Shown here: positions 16,660 through 25,495 of the stretch, piece by piece
Numbering within the stretch: the first letter of the stretch is position 1
Layout: each line of letters starts with the position of its first letter
Assembly: GCA_947074205.1 (NCBI GenBank)
Contig: CAMTOQ010000003.1
Span: 1 to 64,000, forward strand
Direction: 5' to 3'
Source of the DNA: an uncultured Bacteroides sp.
Lineage (GTDB): Bacteria; Bacteroidota; Bacteroidia; Bacteroidales; Bacteroidaceae
Length of the DNA: 64,000 bases
Made by a program: the position numbers and the translations under genes
Notes under the pieces: model-generated
The model's input: only the letters and a program-made list of their open reading frames with translations
Databases searched by the model: none
What the model was told of the DNA's origin: nothing

Positions 16660-17838
16660 ACCTCCTCGGGTATTGAGCAGAATCTCCTCAATCTGACGGA
16701 TGGTATTGTTGATATCAAACTTCTTCACTTGTCTTTTAATCCCCTCTATGAGTTTTTCCTTATAGTTGGGGTCCAAAAGAATTTCGTAAATGGTTTCGGC
16801 CATCTTTACCTCATCACTCATAGGCACAAGTGTACCTGCACTACCATTGTCAAGAATCTCCTGCGGGCCCGTAGGGCAGTTGGTCGAAACAATGGTCTTG
16901 TTTAGCGAAAGTGCTTCAATCAATACAGTAGGAAGTCCTTCGTATTTGGAACTAAGTACAAATAAACGGCTAGCTTTAATCCATGGGTGTGGATTGGTTT
17001 TCAGTCCAAGAAATACCACCTCATCTTGCAAACCTAGATCTGCGGTAAGCTGTTCAAGGCTTGCTCTACTTTTCCCTTCACCAATAATAAAGAGTTTCTC
17101 GGGAATGTTGTACTTCTTCTTTAATAGACCAAAAGCCTTGATCAGAGTGGTGGTGTCTTTTTGTGCCTCCTCCAAGCGCTGCACTGCCAAGATATAAGGA
17201 AGTTTAATCAATGGCGAATCGACCTTTTCCAACGATTTTTTCTTAATAGCCTCAAAGTCTAACGCATTGTAGATGGTTACAAATTTATCCTTTAAATGTG
17301 GATACATCTCCATACCTTGCTGACGCATCTCATCGCAAATTGTTACAATCTTGTCATAGATGGCAAGTTTACGCCCCAATCGTTCTAGCTTTTTAGGATT
17401 GCCACGGTGGTACTGTTGAAACGAGAAGTGAAAGAAAGCTATTTTAGGCAACGAACAATCGGTCAGCAATGAGTAGAAAGAAGAGTCGAAGTCGACTACA
17501 ACATCACTCTGCTGAATCAGCTTGTTGAGGGTGCGTTTCTGAATGAGACGACGAATAGGATTTAGCAAAGCTTCGTCGTAGGCTCTTTTATGTAGCGACA
17601 CTCTTTGAATACTACGCATCTTGCGGTATTTCACTAAGAAGTGTTTCTCTACCAAATAATGTACCTCTACATCATCGGGCACTTCGTTGATACAAATCTC
17701 CTGCTCTTCCATGCAGGTGCCGATAGCTAGTCTAATATTGAACTTTTCTCGATCAAACTGCTTAAGATACTCAATGAGGATATTGTCTATTCCACCTTGA
17801 AGTATACGGCTTACTATTATAAGAAGATTCTTCTTCAT
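16582..17838 (-). CDS. Glycosyltransferase family 4
   Basis: From the ATG at 17838 this encodes 418 residues. It has an N-terminal acceptor domain (KKNLLIIVSRILQGGIDNIL) and a C-terminal donor domain with LPYILAVQRLEEAQKDTTTL, LFVLSSKYEGLPTVLIEALS and NCPTGPQEIL (EGLPTVLIE, the E-x7-E motif). The frame extends to 17853, but a TATCTTTG box at 17851-17858 overlaps those extra codons, so 17838 is chosen. The final 26 residues (about from QPREIKPFIKF) are read antisense to the end of the GT2 gene and may be a late extension. Monocistronic; divergent from the ABC exporter. Confidence 0.9.
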   Translation of the reverse strand: MKKNLLIIVSRILQGGIDNILIEYLKQFDREKFNIRLAIGTCMEEQEICINEVPDDVEVHYLVEKHFLVKYRKMRSIQRVSLHKRAYDEALLNPIRRLIQKRTLNKLIQQSDVVVDFDSSFYSLLTDCSLPKIAFFHFSFQQYHRGNPKKLERLGRKLAIYDKIVTICDEMRQQGMEMYPHLKDKFVTIYNALDFEAIKKKSLEKVDSPLIKLPYILAVQRLEEAQKDTTTLIKAFGLLKKKYNIPEKLFIIGEGKSRASLEQLTADLGLQDEVVFLGLKTNPHPWIKASRLFVLSSKYEGLPTVLIEALSLNKTIVSTNCPTGPQEILDNGSAGTLVPMSDEVKMAETIYEILLDPNYKEKLIEGIKRQVKKFDINNTIRQIEEILLNTRGGLPLQPREIKPFIKFINHYRKITALQ

Positions 17839-17850
17839 TGAAATTTTTTG

Positions 17851-17858
17851 CAAAGATA
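17851..17858 (-). promoter_or_regulatory. -7 promoter element for the GT4 gene
   Basis: Minus-strand TATCTTTG predicts transcription starting about 10 nt before the ATG at 17838, and decides against the longer start at 17853. Confidence 0.5.
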
Positions 17859-18008
17859 GGTACTCTTCAAGTAATAAAATTTGGTTTTATAACTATATTA
17901 TGTGAAAGTTGTGCTAACAATGCATAAATATGCAAGATGTTGCTTAAATATAGTAGATCTGCTTTTTGATAAATAATTGATATGTCGTTAAGCTTGAATA
18001 ATTTCCGC

Positions 18009-18016
18009 TATCTTTG
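18009..18016 (+). promoter_or_regulatory. -7 promoter element for the ABC exporter
   Basis: TATCTTTG followed by CGC, 28 nt before the ATG at 18045. TTG is present upstream at 12 bp, shorter than the usual 19-20 bp spacer. Confidence 0.5.
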
Positions 18017-18044
18017 CGCTACTATAAAGATTTAAAGAAATCCG

Positions 18045-19877
18045 ATGAAAGAATTCATGCAATTGATGCGACGCTTTTTGTCGCCCTATAGAAAGTTTAT
18101 AGTAGGAGCCGTTTTCCTTAATATACTTTCCGCCGTATTCAATATCTTCTCCTTTACACTGCTTATCCCTATCTTACAGATACTATTTGAGATGGATAAT
18201 ACGGTATACGAGTTTATCCCATGGGATGCAGAAATAGGCCTGAAAGAGAAGGCTATCAATAACTTCTACTACTATGTGACAGATCTGATTGGTACTTATG
18301 GGCCATCGTTGACACTGCTTCTATTAGGAGTGTTTTTGGCGATTATGACACTGCTAAAAACTTCTTGCTATTTTGGCTCATCGGCCATCATGATACCTTT
18401 GCGCACCGGGGTGGTACGCGATATTCGTGTGATGGTGTACAGCAAAGTGTTATCGTTGCCTCTAGGCTTCTTCTCGGAAGAGCGAAAAGGCGATATCATT
18501 GCCCGTATGAGTGGTGATGTGGGTGAGGTGGAAAACTCTGTGACGAGCTCTCTCGATATGTTGATAAAGAATCCTATCCTTATCGCTTTCTACTTTGGTA
18601 CACTTATTATTACTAGCTGGCAACTTACCTTGTTTACCCTTACGGTATTGCCTTTGATGGGCTGGGTGATGGGCACAGTAGGGAAGAAACTTAAACGCCA
18701 ATCGCATGAGGCGCAATCTAAGTGGAGTGATACGATGTCGCAACTCGAAGAGACGCTAGGCGGGCTACGTATCATTAAAGCTTTCAATGCAGAAAAACGT
18801 ATGGTGAATCGTTTTGAAAAATGTAGCAATGAACTTCGCGATGCTACTAACAAAGTGGCTATTCGTCAGGCATTGGCTCACCCCATGAGTGAATTCTTGG
18901 GTACACTACTTATTGTAGTGGTGCTATGGTTTGGTGGCTCTCTGATTCTGGGCAACAACTCAAGTATAGATGCTCCAACGTTTATCTTCTATATGGTGAT
19001 TCTTTATAGTGTAATCAATCCGTTGAAAGACCTATCGAAAGCGGGCTACAATATTCCTAAAGGATTGGCCTCTATGGAACGTGTAGATAAAATATTGAAA
19101 GCCGAAAACAAGATTACAGAAGTGGCTCACCCTGTGAAGCTCAATGAGATGAAAGAAGGGGTGCAGTTCAAAGATATATCTTTCAGCTATGATGGCAAAC
19201 GCGAGATATTGAAGAATGTCAACCTCACGGTGCCACGTGGAAAGACTGTTGCCTTAGTAGGTCAGTCGGGCTCGGGTAAATCGACACTAGTCGATCTGCT
19301 TCCTCGCTACCACGATGTACAAGAGGGGGAGATTCTAATCGATGGCGTAAATATCAAGGACGCGCGTATACACGATCTACGTAGCTTGATTGGCAATGTA
19401 AACCAAGAAGCTATATTGTTCAACGATACTTTCTTCAATAACATTGCTTTTGGTGTTGAGAATGCCACCATGGAGCAGGTGATAGAGGCAGCGAAGATAG
19501 CCAATGCGCATGACTTTATCATGGAGAAACCCGAGGGCTACAATACCAATATTGGTGATAGAGGTGGTAAACTATCGGGTGGGCAGCGCCAACGCATCAG
19601 CATAGCCCGCGCCATCTTGAAGAATCCACCTATCTTGATATTGGATGAGGCTACATCTGCGCTCGATACGGAGTCGGAACGCCTAGTTCAAGAGGCTCTG
19701 GAAAGATTGATGAAGACACGTACTACCATCGCCATTGCTCACCGTTTATCGACCATCAAGAATGCTGATGAGATATGTGTGCTCTACGAAGGAGAAGTGG
19801 TGGAAAGAGGAAAACACGATGAACTTTTAGCCCTAAACGGCTACTATAAACGCCTGAACGATATGCAGGCACTTTGA
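18045..19877 (+). CDS. ABC exporter, ATP-binding/permease (MsbA-like)
   Basis: The 610-residue half-transporter has an N-terminal membrane domain (about 1-320, six predicted helices, with LSLPLGFFSEERKGDIIARM typical of type I exporters) and a C-terminal ATPase. Walker A GQSGSGKST is near 405, the signature LSGGQRQRISIARAI near 510, Walker B ILILDEATSALD near 530, and the H-loop AHRLSTI near 565. All catalytic residues are present. MsbA-type proteins flip lipid A-core or other lipid-linked glycans across the inner membrane, which suits the surrounding transferases, though drug or lipid export is possible. The outer-membrane-like gene follows after 15 bp, suggesting cotranscription. Confidence 0.92.
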   Translation: MKEFMQLMRRFLSPYRKFIVGAVFLNILSAVFNIFSFTLLIPILQILFEMDNTVYEFIPWDAEIGLKEKAINNFYYYVTDLIGTYGPSLTLLLLGVFLAIMTLLKTSCYFGSSAIMIPLRTGVVRDIRVMVYSKVLSLPLGFFSEERKGDIIARMSGDVGEVENSVTSSLDMLIKNPILIAFYFGTLIITSWQLTLFTLTVLPLMGWVMGTVGKKLKRQSHEAQSKWSDTMSQLEETLGGLRIIKAFNAEKRMVNRFEKCSNELRDATNKVAIRQALAHPMSEFLGTLLIVVVLWFGGSLILGNNSSIDAPTFIFYMVILYSVINPLKDLSKAGYNIPKGLASMERVDKILKAENKITEVAHPVKLNEMKEGVQFKDISFSYDGKREILKNVNLTVPRGKTVALVGQSGSGKSTLVDLLPRYHDVQEGEILIDGVNIKDARIHDLRSLIGNVNQEAILFNDTFFNNIAFGVENATMEQVIEAAKIANAHDFIMEKPEGYNTNIGDRGGKLSGGQRQRISIARAILKNPPILILDEATSALDTESERLVQEALERLMKTRTTIAIAHRLSTIKNADEICVLYEGEVVERGKHDELLALNGYYKRLNDMQAL

Positions 19878-19892
19878 TGACACGCTAATACT

Positions 19893-21140
19893 ATGAATAC
19901 ACCGAACCTGCCAATTATGAGAGTCTTGGCTTCTCTACTTTTGCTGTGTACTCTTACTTTGAGTAACTACGCACAAGTCACCGATCGAGTGCTGCTCACT
20001 GACTATAAAATAGATCCTGAAAGTGCTGGTGATCTGTCCGTTGAAGTGGATGCAACTCTGTTTTTTAAAAACAATGAGTTTGATGGGAAGTATCTGAGTG
20101 GCTACTCGCTGCCGGGTATGTGGGTAGAGCCTAAACTGGTGTATACACCATTACCTTATTTGCAGATTGAAGCCGGATTGCGCGGTTTAGTCTATCGTGG
20201 TACCTACAGATACCCTAACTTTGCCTATAGTGACATCGCTCTCTGGAAGGGCGATGATTACCAGAGGGGAGCGCGTCTCTTGCCCTTTATGCGTGCGCAG
20301 ATTGAATTTAAGGGATTCAATTTCGTGCTGGGGAATATATATGGTGGTTTGAATCATGGACTGATAGAGCCACTCTATAACCCAGAACTCAACCTTACTG
20401 CTGATCCCGAATCGGGGTTTCAACTTCTATACGATTGCAAGCGCTTCCACATGGATTTGTGGCTCAACTGGGAGAGCTTTATTTATAAGAACGATACACA
20501 TCAGGAAGCCTTCACGCTGGGGCTTAGCACCAAAACGTTACTAAATAGCAAAGAGGCACGTTGGCATTTGTATATGCCTGTACAGCTCTTGGGGCAGCAT
20601 CGTGGAGGTGAAGATCTGCTCGAGAAGAAGCGCCCAGTATCTACTCTACTCAATGGTGCCATTGGTATTGGCGTTACTCATGAATTTGGTCGTAAATGGT
20701 TTAAAACGCTGCACGTAGAAGCCGATCTGTTGGGCTACTATCAGCAGTCGGGCGATATCTGGCCTTTCGATAAAGGTCTGGCAGGTTATATACGTTCCAC
20801 TATGGAGCTGCGCGAAGATCTGTTAGTAAATGTTGGGTATCTCAGAGGAAAAGACTTTATCTCACTATTTGGTAGTCCCTACTTTGGGGCAGTGTCGAAT
20901 GACGATACTGAGTTGACGTTTGGTAAAGCACAGACCGTTACGCTAGCTGCCGAATACTATCGTACTTTCGCGAAACACTATGGATTAGGGGCAAAGGTGG
21001 AAATCTACTATGCTATGCCGGGCGATCTTAAGTATGCCGATGGTACAAGAGAGAAAGGCAGCAACTCTACCAATTTTACAATCGGTGTTTATATCCGTCT
21101 CAATCCCTCCTTCTTGATAAAGAAGTTCAACAAGAAGTAG
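19893..21140 (+). CDS. Secreted beta-barrel-like envelope protein
   Basis: The 415-residue protein has an N-terminal signal (RVLASLLLLCTLTLSNYAQ); start could be the second Met at 19917, which would give a shorter N-region. The mature part shows alternating strand patterns rich in Tyr, Trp and Gly (LVYTPLPYLQIEAGLRGLVY, FNFVLGNIYGGLNHG, YYRTFAKHYGLGAKVEIYY) and ends in strand FTIGVYIRLNPSFLI. This suggests an outer-membrane beta-barrel of porin-like type. I do not recognise a named family. It follows the MsbA-like gene by 15 bp, so export to or insertion in the outer membrane alongside glycolipid transport is plausible. Confidence 0.75.
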   Translation: MNTPNLPIMRVLASLLLLCTLTLSNYAQVTDRVLLTDYKIDPESAGDLSVEVDATLFFKNNEFDGKYLSGYSLPGMWVEPKLVYTPLPYLQIEAGLRGLVYRGTYRYPNFAYSDIALWKGDDYQRGARLLPFMRAQIEFKGFNFVLGNIYGGLNHGLIEPLYNPELNLTADPESGFQLLYDCKRFHMDLWLNWESFIYKNDTHQEAFTLGLSTKTLLNSKEARWHLYMPVQLLGQHRGGEDLLEKKRPVSTLLNGAIGIGVTHEFGRKWFKTLHVEADLLGYYQQSGDIWPFDKGLAGYIRSTMELREDLLVNVGYLRGKDFISLFGSPYFGAVSNDDTELTFGKAQTVTLAAEYYRTFAKHYGLGAKVEIYYAMPGDLKYADGTREKGSNSTNFTIGVYIRLNPSFLIKKFNKK

Positions 21141-21150
21141 TCGCACCCTT

Positions 21151-21792
21151 TTATTTACGCCCGAAGTCGGCGGGAATCTCTCCCCATATCTTGGTTTCCC
21201 ATTTCAGGATGGGCATCGTCCATGTGTTTTCGCGTAGCCATTTCTCGCCTCGCTCTATCATCTTGTATAGCTCCTCAGTCTTTGGAGTTCGCTCTAGTTT
21301 CGTCTTGCACTTCTTCTGTTTTACCCAGCTCATGGCATTGACGCTATCGCTATAGATAGGTAGATTAAGCCCCTGTTGTTTCTGGTAGGCTAGGCAATGA
21401 ACTATAGCAAGAAACTCGCCTATATTGTTGGTGCCATACACCGGGCCAAACTTAAACAACTGTTGGCGGTTGCCTACGTATACACCTTGATACTCCATCT
21501 TGCCCGGATTGCCACTACAAGCAGCATCAACCGCGATGCTGTTTTCAATCACGGCGCTAGGATAGGTAGGCATTGCATCTGGATTGGCTGTAGGGGTAGC
21601 AGCTTTAGCAGAGTTCTTTCCGATATAAGCCCACGGAGATGATGCAAAAGCACGTTCAGCCTCCTCGCGGTTGTCGAACGATTTGTATTTAGCCCCTTCA
21701 AATCCCTTCGTCTGAAGCTGGCAGTCTGTCCAACTTGTATAGATGCCCGGATTGACGCCTTCCCATACCACATAATACTTTTGCTTAGCCAT
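21151..21792 (-). CDS. Ribonuclease H with N-terminal viroplasmin/hybrid-binding domain
   Basis: Starting at 21792 the protein has 213 residues. Residues 3-50 form the caulimovirus viroplasmin-like hybrid-binding domain (KYYVVWEGVNPGIYTSWTDC). The RNase H domain follows, with VDAACSGNPG, NNIGEFLAIVHCL, IYSDSVNAM and a final ADF supplying the four acidic catalytic residues (D-E-D-D). It degrades RNA in RNA-DNA hybrids. The frame is open to 21942, but a TAACTTTG box at 21816-21823 lies inside that extension and homology begins at MAKQKYYVV, so the short form is preferred. Divergent from the shikimate kinase gene. Confidence 0.92.
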   Translation of the reverse strand: MAKQKYYVVWEGVNPGIYTSWTDCQLQTKGFEGAKYKSFDNREEAERAFASSPWAYIGKNSAKAATPTANPDAMPTYPSAVIENSIAVDAACSGNPGKMEYQGVYVGNRQQLFKFGPVYGTNNIGEFLAIVHCLAYQKQQGLNLPIYSDSVNAMSWVKQKKCKTKLERTPKTEELYKMIERGEKWLRENTWTMPILKWETKIWGEIPADFGRK

Positions 21793-21815
21793 ATATCTTG
21801 TCTTTAATCTGGGTA

Positions 21816-21823
21816 CAAAGTTA
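21816..21823 (-). promoter_or_regulatory. -7 promoter element for RNase H
   Basis: Minus-strand TAACTTTG, 24 nt upstream of the ATG at 21792; supports that start. Confidence 0.5.
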
Positions 21824-21914
21824 GCCATTATATCGTTTCGAGGCTTTTCTTTTAGTGATAAACATTTGCCTGATAATTTTTGAAGCGTCCGTATATTATT
21901 GTAATATTGTTTTT

Positions 21915-21922
21915 TAAATTTG
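21915..21922 (+). promoter_or_regulatory. -7 promoter element for shikimate kinase
   Basis: TAAATTTG lies 22 nt before the ATG at 21944, implying a leader of about 20 nt; no -33 TTG at normal spacing. Confidence 0.45.
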
Positions 21923-21943
21923 TAGCAAATTGAATAAGCCACT

Positions 21944-22474
21944 ATGATTAGACTATTCTTAACCGGCTATATGGGTGCCGGTAAAACTACGCTAGGCAAA
22001 GCTTTGGCAAAACATCTTGCAATTCCTTTTATCGATTTAGATTGGTACATAGAGGAACGCTATCATAAGTCAATCCCCGAATTGTTTCAAGCTTATGGGG
22101 AGGATGGATTTCGTGATATAGAGCGCAAGATGCTGCACGAGGTGGCCCAGTTCGAGAATGTCATCATATCTACTGGTGGGGGTGCGCCCTGTTTCTTCGA
22201 CAATATGGAGTTTATGAATCAGCAGGGCACTACTGTCTTTCTGGATGTACGCCCAGATGTGTTGTTTAATAGATTGCGTGTGGCTCGCCAACAGCGGCCT
22301 ATCTTGCAAAACAAGAGCGATGAGGAGCTGATGGCTTTCATAATAAAGGCATTGTCCGATCGTGATCGCTTCTACAAACAAGCTCAGCATCTATTTAGTG
22401 GCGACAAGCTAGAGAGCCGTAGCCAGATATCTGATAGTGTGCGACTTTTCTGTGAGCAACTATCGCTTAAATGA
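21944..22474 (+). CDS. aroK: Shikimate kinase
   Basis: The 176-residue protein has the P-loop GYMGAGKTTLGK at about 8-19, the shikimate-binding DLDWYIEE, FRDIERKML and GGGAPC segments, and a lid with RPILQ. It phosphorylates shikimate with ATP in the chorismate pathway for aromatic amino acids. Length is normal for the family. The gene appears monocistronic: it is followed by about 160 nt holding a separate promoter for the arginine decarboxylase gene. Confidence 0.95.
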   Translation: MIRLFLTGYMGAGKTTLGKALAKHLAIPFIDLDWYIEERYHKSIPELFQAYGEDGFRDIERKMLHEVAQFENVIISTGGGAPCFFDNMEFMNQQGTTVFLDVRPDVLFNRLRVARQQRPILQNKSDEELMAFIIKALSDRDRFYKQAQHLFSGDKLESRSQISDSVRLFCEQLSLK

Positions 22475-22579
22475 CTACTCTATAGAGAACATCTTCCCCC
22501 ATTCTTGGTCACACTCCCTATTTAACGATAGCTTCGTTAAAAAAAGTCTCTTTTTAATGAGGTTCATTATATTTATACC

Positions 22580-22587
22580 TACATTTG
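22580..22587 (+). promoter_or_regulatory. -7 promoter element for speA
   Basis: TACATTTG matches TAnnTTTG 45 nt before the ATG at 22632. Confidence 0.5.
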
Positions 22588-22631
22588 TTTAGGTAAATAA
22601 CTTATTAATATATACAAGCGGGTATTAAGAA

Positions 22632-24524
22632 ATGAGAAAATGGCGTATTGAAGATTCTGAGGAGCTTTACAACATCAATGGTTGGGGCACTTCGTACTTT
22701 GGTATTAATGACGATGGTCATGTGGTGGTCACTCCACGTAAAAATAGTGTTGCAGTCGATTTAAAGAATTTAGTTGACGAGCTGCAGCTACGTGATGTAG
22801 CTGCTCCTATGCTTATCCGCTTCTCTGACATTCTGGACAATCGTATTGAGAAGACAGCCTCTTGCTTTAAGCAGGCCTCTGAAGAGTATGGCTATAAAGC
22901 CCAAAACTTCATCATCTATCCTATTAAGGTAAACCAGATGCGTCCGGTAGTCGAGGAGATTATCAGCCATGGTAAGAAGTTCAATCTTGGGTTGGAGGCA
23001 GGTTCTAAGCCTGAGCTTCATGCCGTGATTGCTATCAATACCGACTCTGATTCACTTATTATCTGCAACGGGTACAAAGATGAAAGCTACATCGAACTGG
23101 CATTGTTGGCTCAGAAGATGGGTAAACGCATCTTTCTAGTTGTTGAAAAGCTCAACGAGCTGAAGCTCATTGCTAAGATGGCTAAGCAGCTCAATGTGCG
23201 CCCCAATATTGGTATTCGTATCAAGCTAGCCTCTTCGGGTAGTGGTAAATGGGAAGACTCGGGTGGCGATGCTAGTAAGTTTGGACTTACATCGAGCGAA
23301 TTGCTAGAAGCACTCGACTTTATGCAGTCTAAAGGAATGAATGATTGCTTGAAGCTGATTCACTTCCATATTGGTAGCCAAGTAACCAAGATTCGTCGTA
23401 TCAAGACGGCGCTTCGTGAGGCATCTCAGTTCTACGTTCAATTGCACCAACTAGGTTTCCCGGTAGAGTTTGTCGATATCGGCGGCGGTCTAGGGGTGGA
23501 TTACGATGGTACCCGTTCTTCAAATAGCGAAAGTAGCGTGAACTACTCTATCCAAGAGTATGTGAACGACTCTATATCAACACTGGTAGATGCTAGTGAC
23601 AAGAATGATATCCCTCATCCTAATATTATTACCGAGAGTGGCCGTGCACTGACTGCTCACCATTCTGTACTTATATTCGAAGTATTGGAAACCACTACTT
23701 TACCCGAATGGGATGAGAATGAAGAACCAACAGAGGATGCACACGAACTAGTGTTGGAGCTCTACAAGATTTGGGATCTGCTCAATCAGAACCGTATGTT
23801 GGAGGCTTGGCATGATGCGCAGCAGATACGCGAAGAAGCACTCGACCTGTTTAGCCACGGTATTGTCGACTTGAAGACACGTGCGCAGATTGAGCGTCTG
23901 TATTGGTCTATCACTCGCGAAATCAACCAGATTGCTAGTGCGTTGAAGCATTGTCCCGATGAGTTTAGAGGCTTGTCAAAGCTGTTGGCCGATAAGTACT
24001 TCTGTAACTTCTCATTGTTCCAATCGCTTCCCGACTCGTGGGCTATCGACCAGATATTCCCAATTATGCCTATTCAGCGTCTAGACGAACGTCCTGACCG
24101 TTCGGCAACATTGCAAGATATCACTTGTGACTCCGACGGTAAGATTGCCAACTTTATATCTACTCGCAATGTGTCGCACTATATGCCGGTACATAGCCTG
24201 AAAGGTAAAGAGCCTTACTATCTGGCGGTGTTCCTTGTAGGGGCTTACCAAGAGATTTTGGGAGATATGCACAATCTGTTTGGTGATACCAACGCTGTTC
24301 ACATCACCGTGAATGAGAAGGGCTACAATATAGACCAAATTATTGATGGCGAAACGGTAGCAGAAGTATTGGACTATGTGCAATACAACCCGAAGAAGCT
24401 GGTTCGTACACTCGAAACATGGGTGACGAAGTCGGTAAAAGAGGGCAAGATATCTCTAGAAGAAGGAAAAGAGTTCTTGTCCAACTATCGTTCGGGACTT
24501 TACGGTTACACGTATCTTGAATAA
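22632..24524 (+). CDS. speA: Biosynthetic arginine decarboxylase
   Basis: The 630-residue length and order match SpeA: GWGTSYFGINDDGHVVVTP at the N-terminus, the PLP-lysine region FIIYPIKVNQMRPVVEEI, LGLEAGSKPEL, HFHIGSQ, the Gly-rich FVDIGGGLGVDYDG, and a TESGRALTAHHSVLIFEV segment. It converts arginine to agmatine, the entry to polyamine synthesis in Bacteroidales. argB lies directly downstream on the same strand, across a hairpin with a U tract. Linking an arginine-consuming and an arginine-making gene is a recurring arrangement in Bacteroides, though the regulatory reason is not visible. Confidence 0.96.
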   Translation: MRKWRIEDSEELYNINGWGTSYFGINDDGHVVVTPRKNSVAVDLKNLVDELQLRDVAAPMLIRFSDILDNRIEKTASCFKQASEEYGYKAQNFIIYPIKVNQMRPVVEEIISHGKKFNLGLEAGSKPELHAVIAINTDSDSLIICNGYKDESYIELALLAQKMGKRIFLVVEKLNELKLIAKMAKQLNVRPNIGIRIKLASSGSGKWEDSGGDASKFGLTSSELLEALDFMQSKGMNDCLKLIHFHIGSQVTKIRRIKTALREASQFYVQLHQLGFPVEFVDIGGGLGVDYDGTRSSNSESSVNYSIQEYVNDSISTLVDASDKNDIPHPNIITESGRALTAHHSVLIFEVLETTTLPEWDENEEPTEDAHELVLELYKIWDLLNQNRMLEAWHDAQQIREEALDLFSHGIVDLKTRAQIERLYWSITREINQIASALKHCPDEFRGLSKLLADKYFCNFSLFQSLPDSWAIDQIFPIMPIQRLDERPDRSATLQDITCDSDGKIANFISTRNVSHYMPVHSLKGKEPYYLAVFLVGAYQEILGDMHNLFGDTNAVHITVNEKGYNIDQIIDGETVAEVLDYVQYNPKKLVRTLETWVTKSVKEGKISLEEGKEFLSNYRSGLYGYTYLE

Positions 24525-24583
24525 TAAATTCTACCCTAATCCCGTTTGGTGAGGCAGGAATGATACAGAATTGAACAATATAT

Positions 24584-24629
24584 AAAAGTGGTGGTTTAGA
24601 TGGGTGCCCATCTATCCTGCCACTTTTTA
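24584..24629 (+). terminator. Imperfect terminator or attenuator between speA and argB
   Basis: Arms at 24584-24603 and 24608-24627 pair with two wobbles and two mismatches around a short loop, ending in the T-rich tail ACTTTTTATTTAT. It lies about 40 nt before argB, so some readthrough or a weak local promoter must express argB. Confidence 0.6.
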
Positions 24630-24669
24630 TTTATACCTTTATTATAAACCTTTTAAAAGTAATATACAG

Positions 24670-25446
24670 ATGAAAGAAAAACTAACCTTGATTAAAGTAG
24701 GTGGAAAGATTGTAGAGGAGAGCGATACGCTGGAATGTCTACTCAAAGATTTCTCTGCTATACCTGGCGCCAAGGTTCTGGTACACGGCGGAGGACGATC
24801 GGCTACACGCTTGGCCGAACAGTTGGGCATTGAAAGCAAAATGGTGAATGGACGTCGCGTTACTGATGCACAAACGCTGCAAATTGTGACAATGGTTTAT
24901 GGTGGCTTGGTAAACAAAAGTATTGTGGCCGGATTGCAGGCACACAATGTGAATGCTTTGGGTTTGACCGGTGCGGACATGGATGTGATTCGTTCGGTGA
25001 TGCGTCCTGTAAAAGAAGTGGACTATGGCTTTGTGGGCGATGTGAAACATGTAGACGGCGAGCGCCTGAAGCAGCTAATAGATAGTGGGGTGGTACCTGT
25101 GATGGCACCTCTGACACACGATGGCATGGGGCATATCCTCAATACCAATGCCGATACGATTGCGGGCGAAACGGCCAAAGCTTTGGCTAACTTCTACGAT
25201 GTAACTCTAATCTACTGTTTTGAGAAGAAAGGTGTGCTTTGGGATGCCGACAATGATGATAGCGTTATCCCTACTATCACCGAAGACTCGTTTGTAAAGT
25301 TGGTTTCCGATGGTATAGTTCAAGGCGGCATGCTTCCTAAGTTAGAGAATGCTTTCGAGGCAATCAATGCCGGAGTGAGCGAGGTAATAATCACCGCTTC
25401 GAGCAATATCTCGGGTACTCAGGGTACACGTATCCGAAAAAAATAA
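24670..25446 (+). CDS. argB: Acetylglutamate kinase-like amino acid kinase
   Basis: From the ATG at 24670 the protein has 258 residues, the usual ArgB size. It shows LIKVGGKIVEE, KVLVHGGGRSATRLAEQLGI (substrate site), MVNGRRVTD, GADMDVI and NTNADTIAGETAKAL, and ends GTRIRK. It phosphorylates N-acetylglutamate in arginine synthesis; some Bacteroides use N-succinylated intermediates later in this pathway, so the natural acyl group could differ. The frame extends to 24604, but those residues overlap the terminator hairpin and precede the family N-terminus. The sigma gene follows after 49 bp. Confidence 0.93.
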   Translation: MKEKLTLIKVGGKIVEESDTLECLLKDFSAIPGAKVLVHGGGRSATRLAEQLGIESKMVNGRRVTDAQTLQIVTMVYGGLVNKSIVAGLQAHNVNALGLTGADMDVIRSVMRPVKEVDYGFVGDVKHVDGERLKQLIDSGVVPVMAPLTHDGMGHILNTNADTIAGETAKALANFYDVTLIYCFEKKGVLWDADNDDSVIPTITEDSFVKLVSDGIVQGGMLPKLENAFEAINAGVSEVIITASSNISGTQGTRIRKK

Positions 25447-25495
25447 CTAGTATAGTGTAACTTTTATCCTACTCATTCGTCATTAATATAGAGCG

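Noticed and set aside
22525-22560. Hairpin-like TTAACGA/TCGTTAA followed by AAAAAGTCTCTTTTT after aroK
   Set aside because: Stem is short and not followed directly by a U tract on either strand, so I do not call a terminator.
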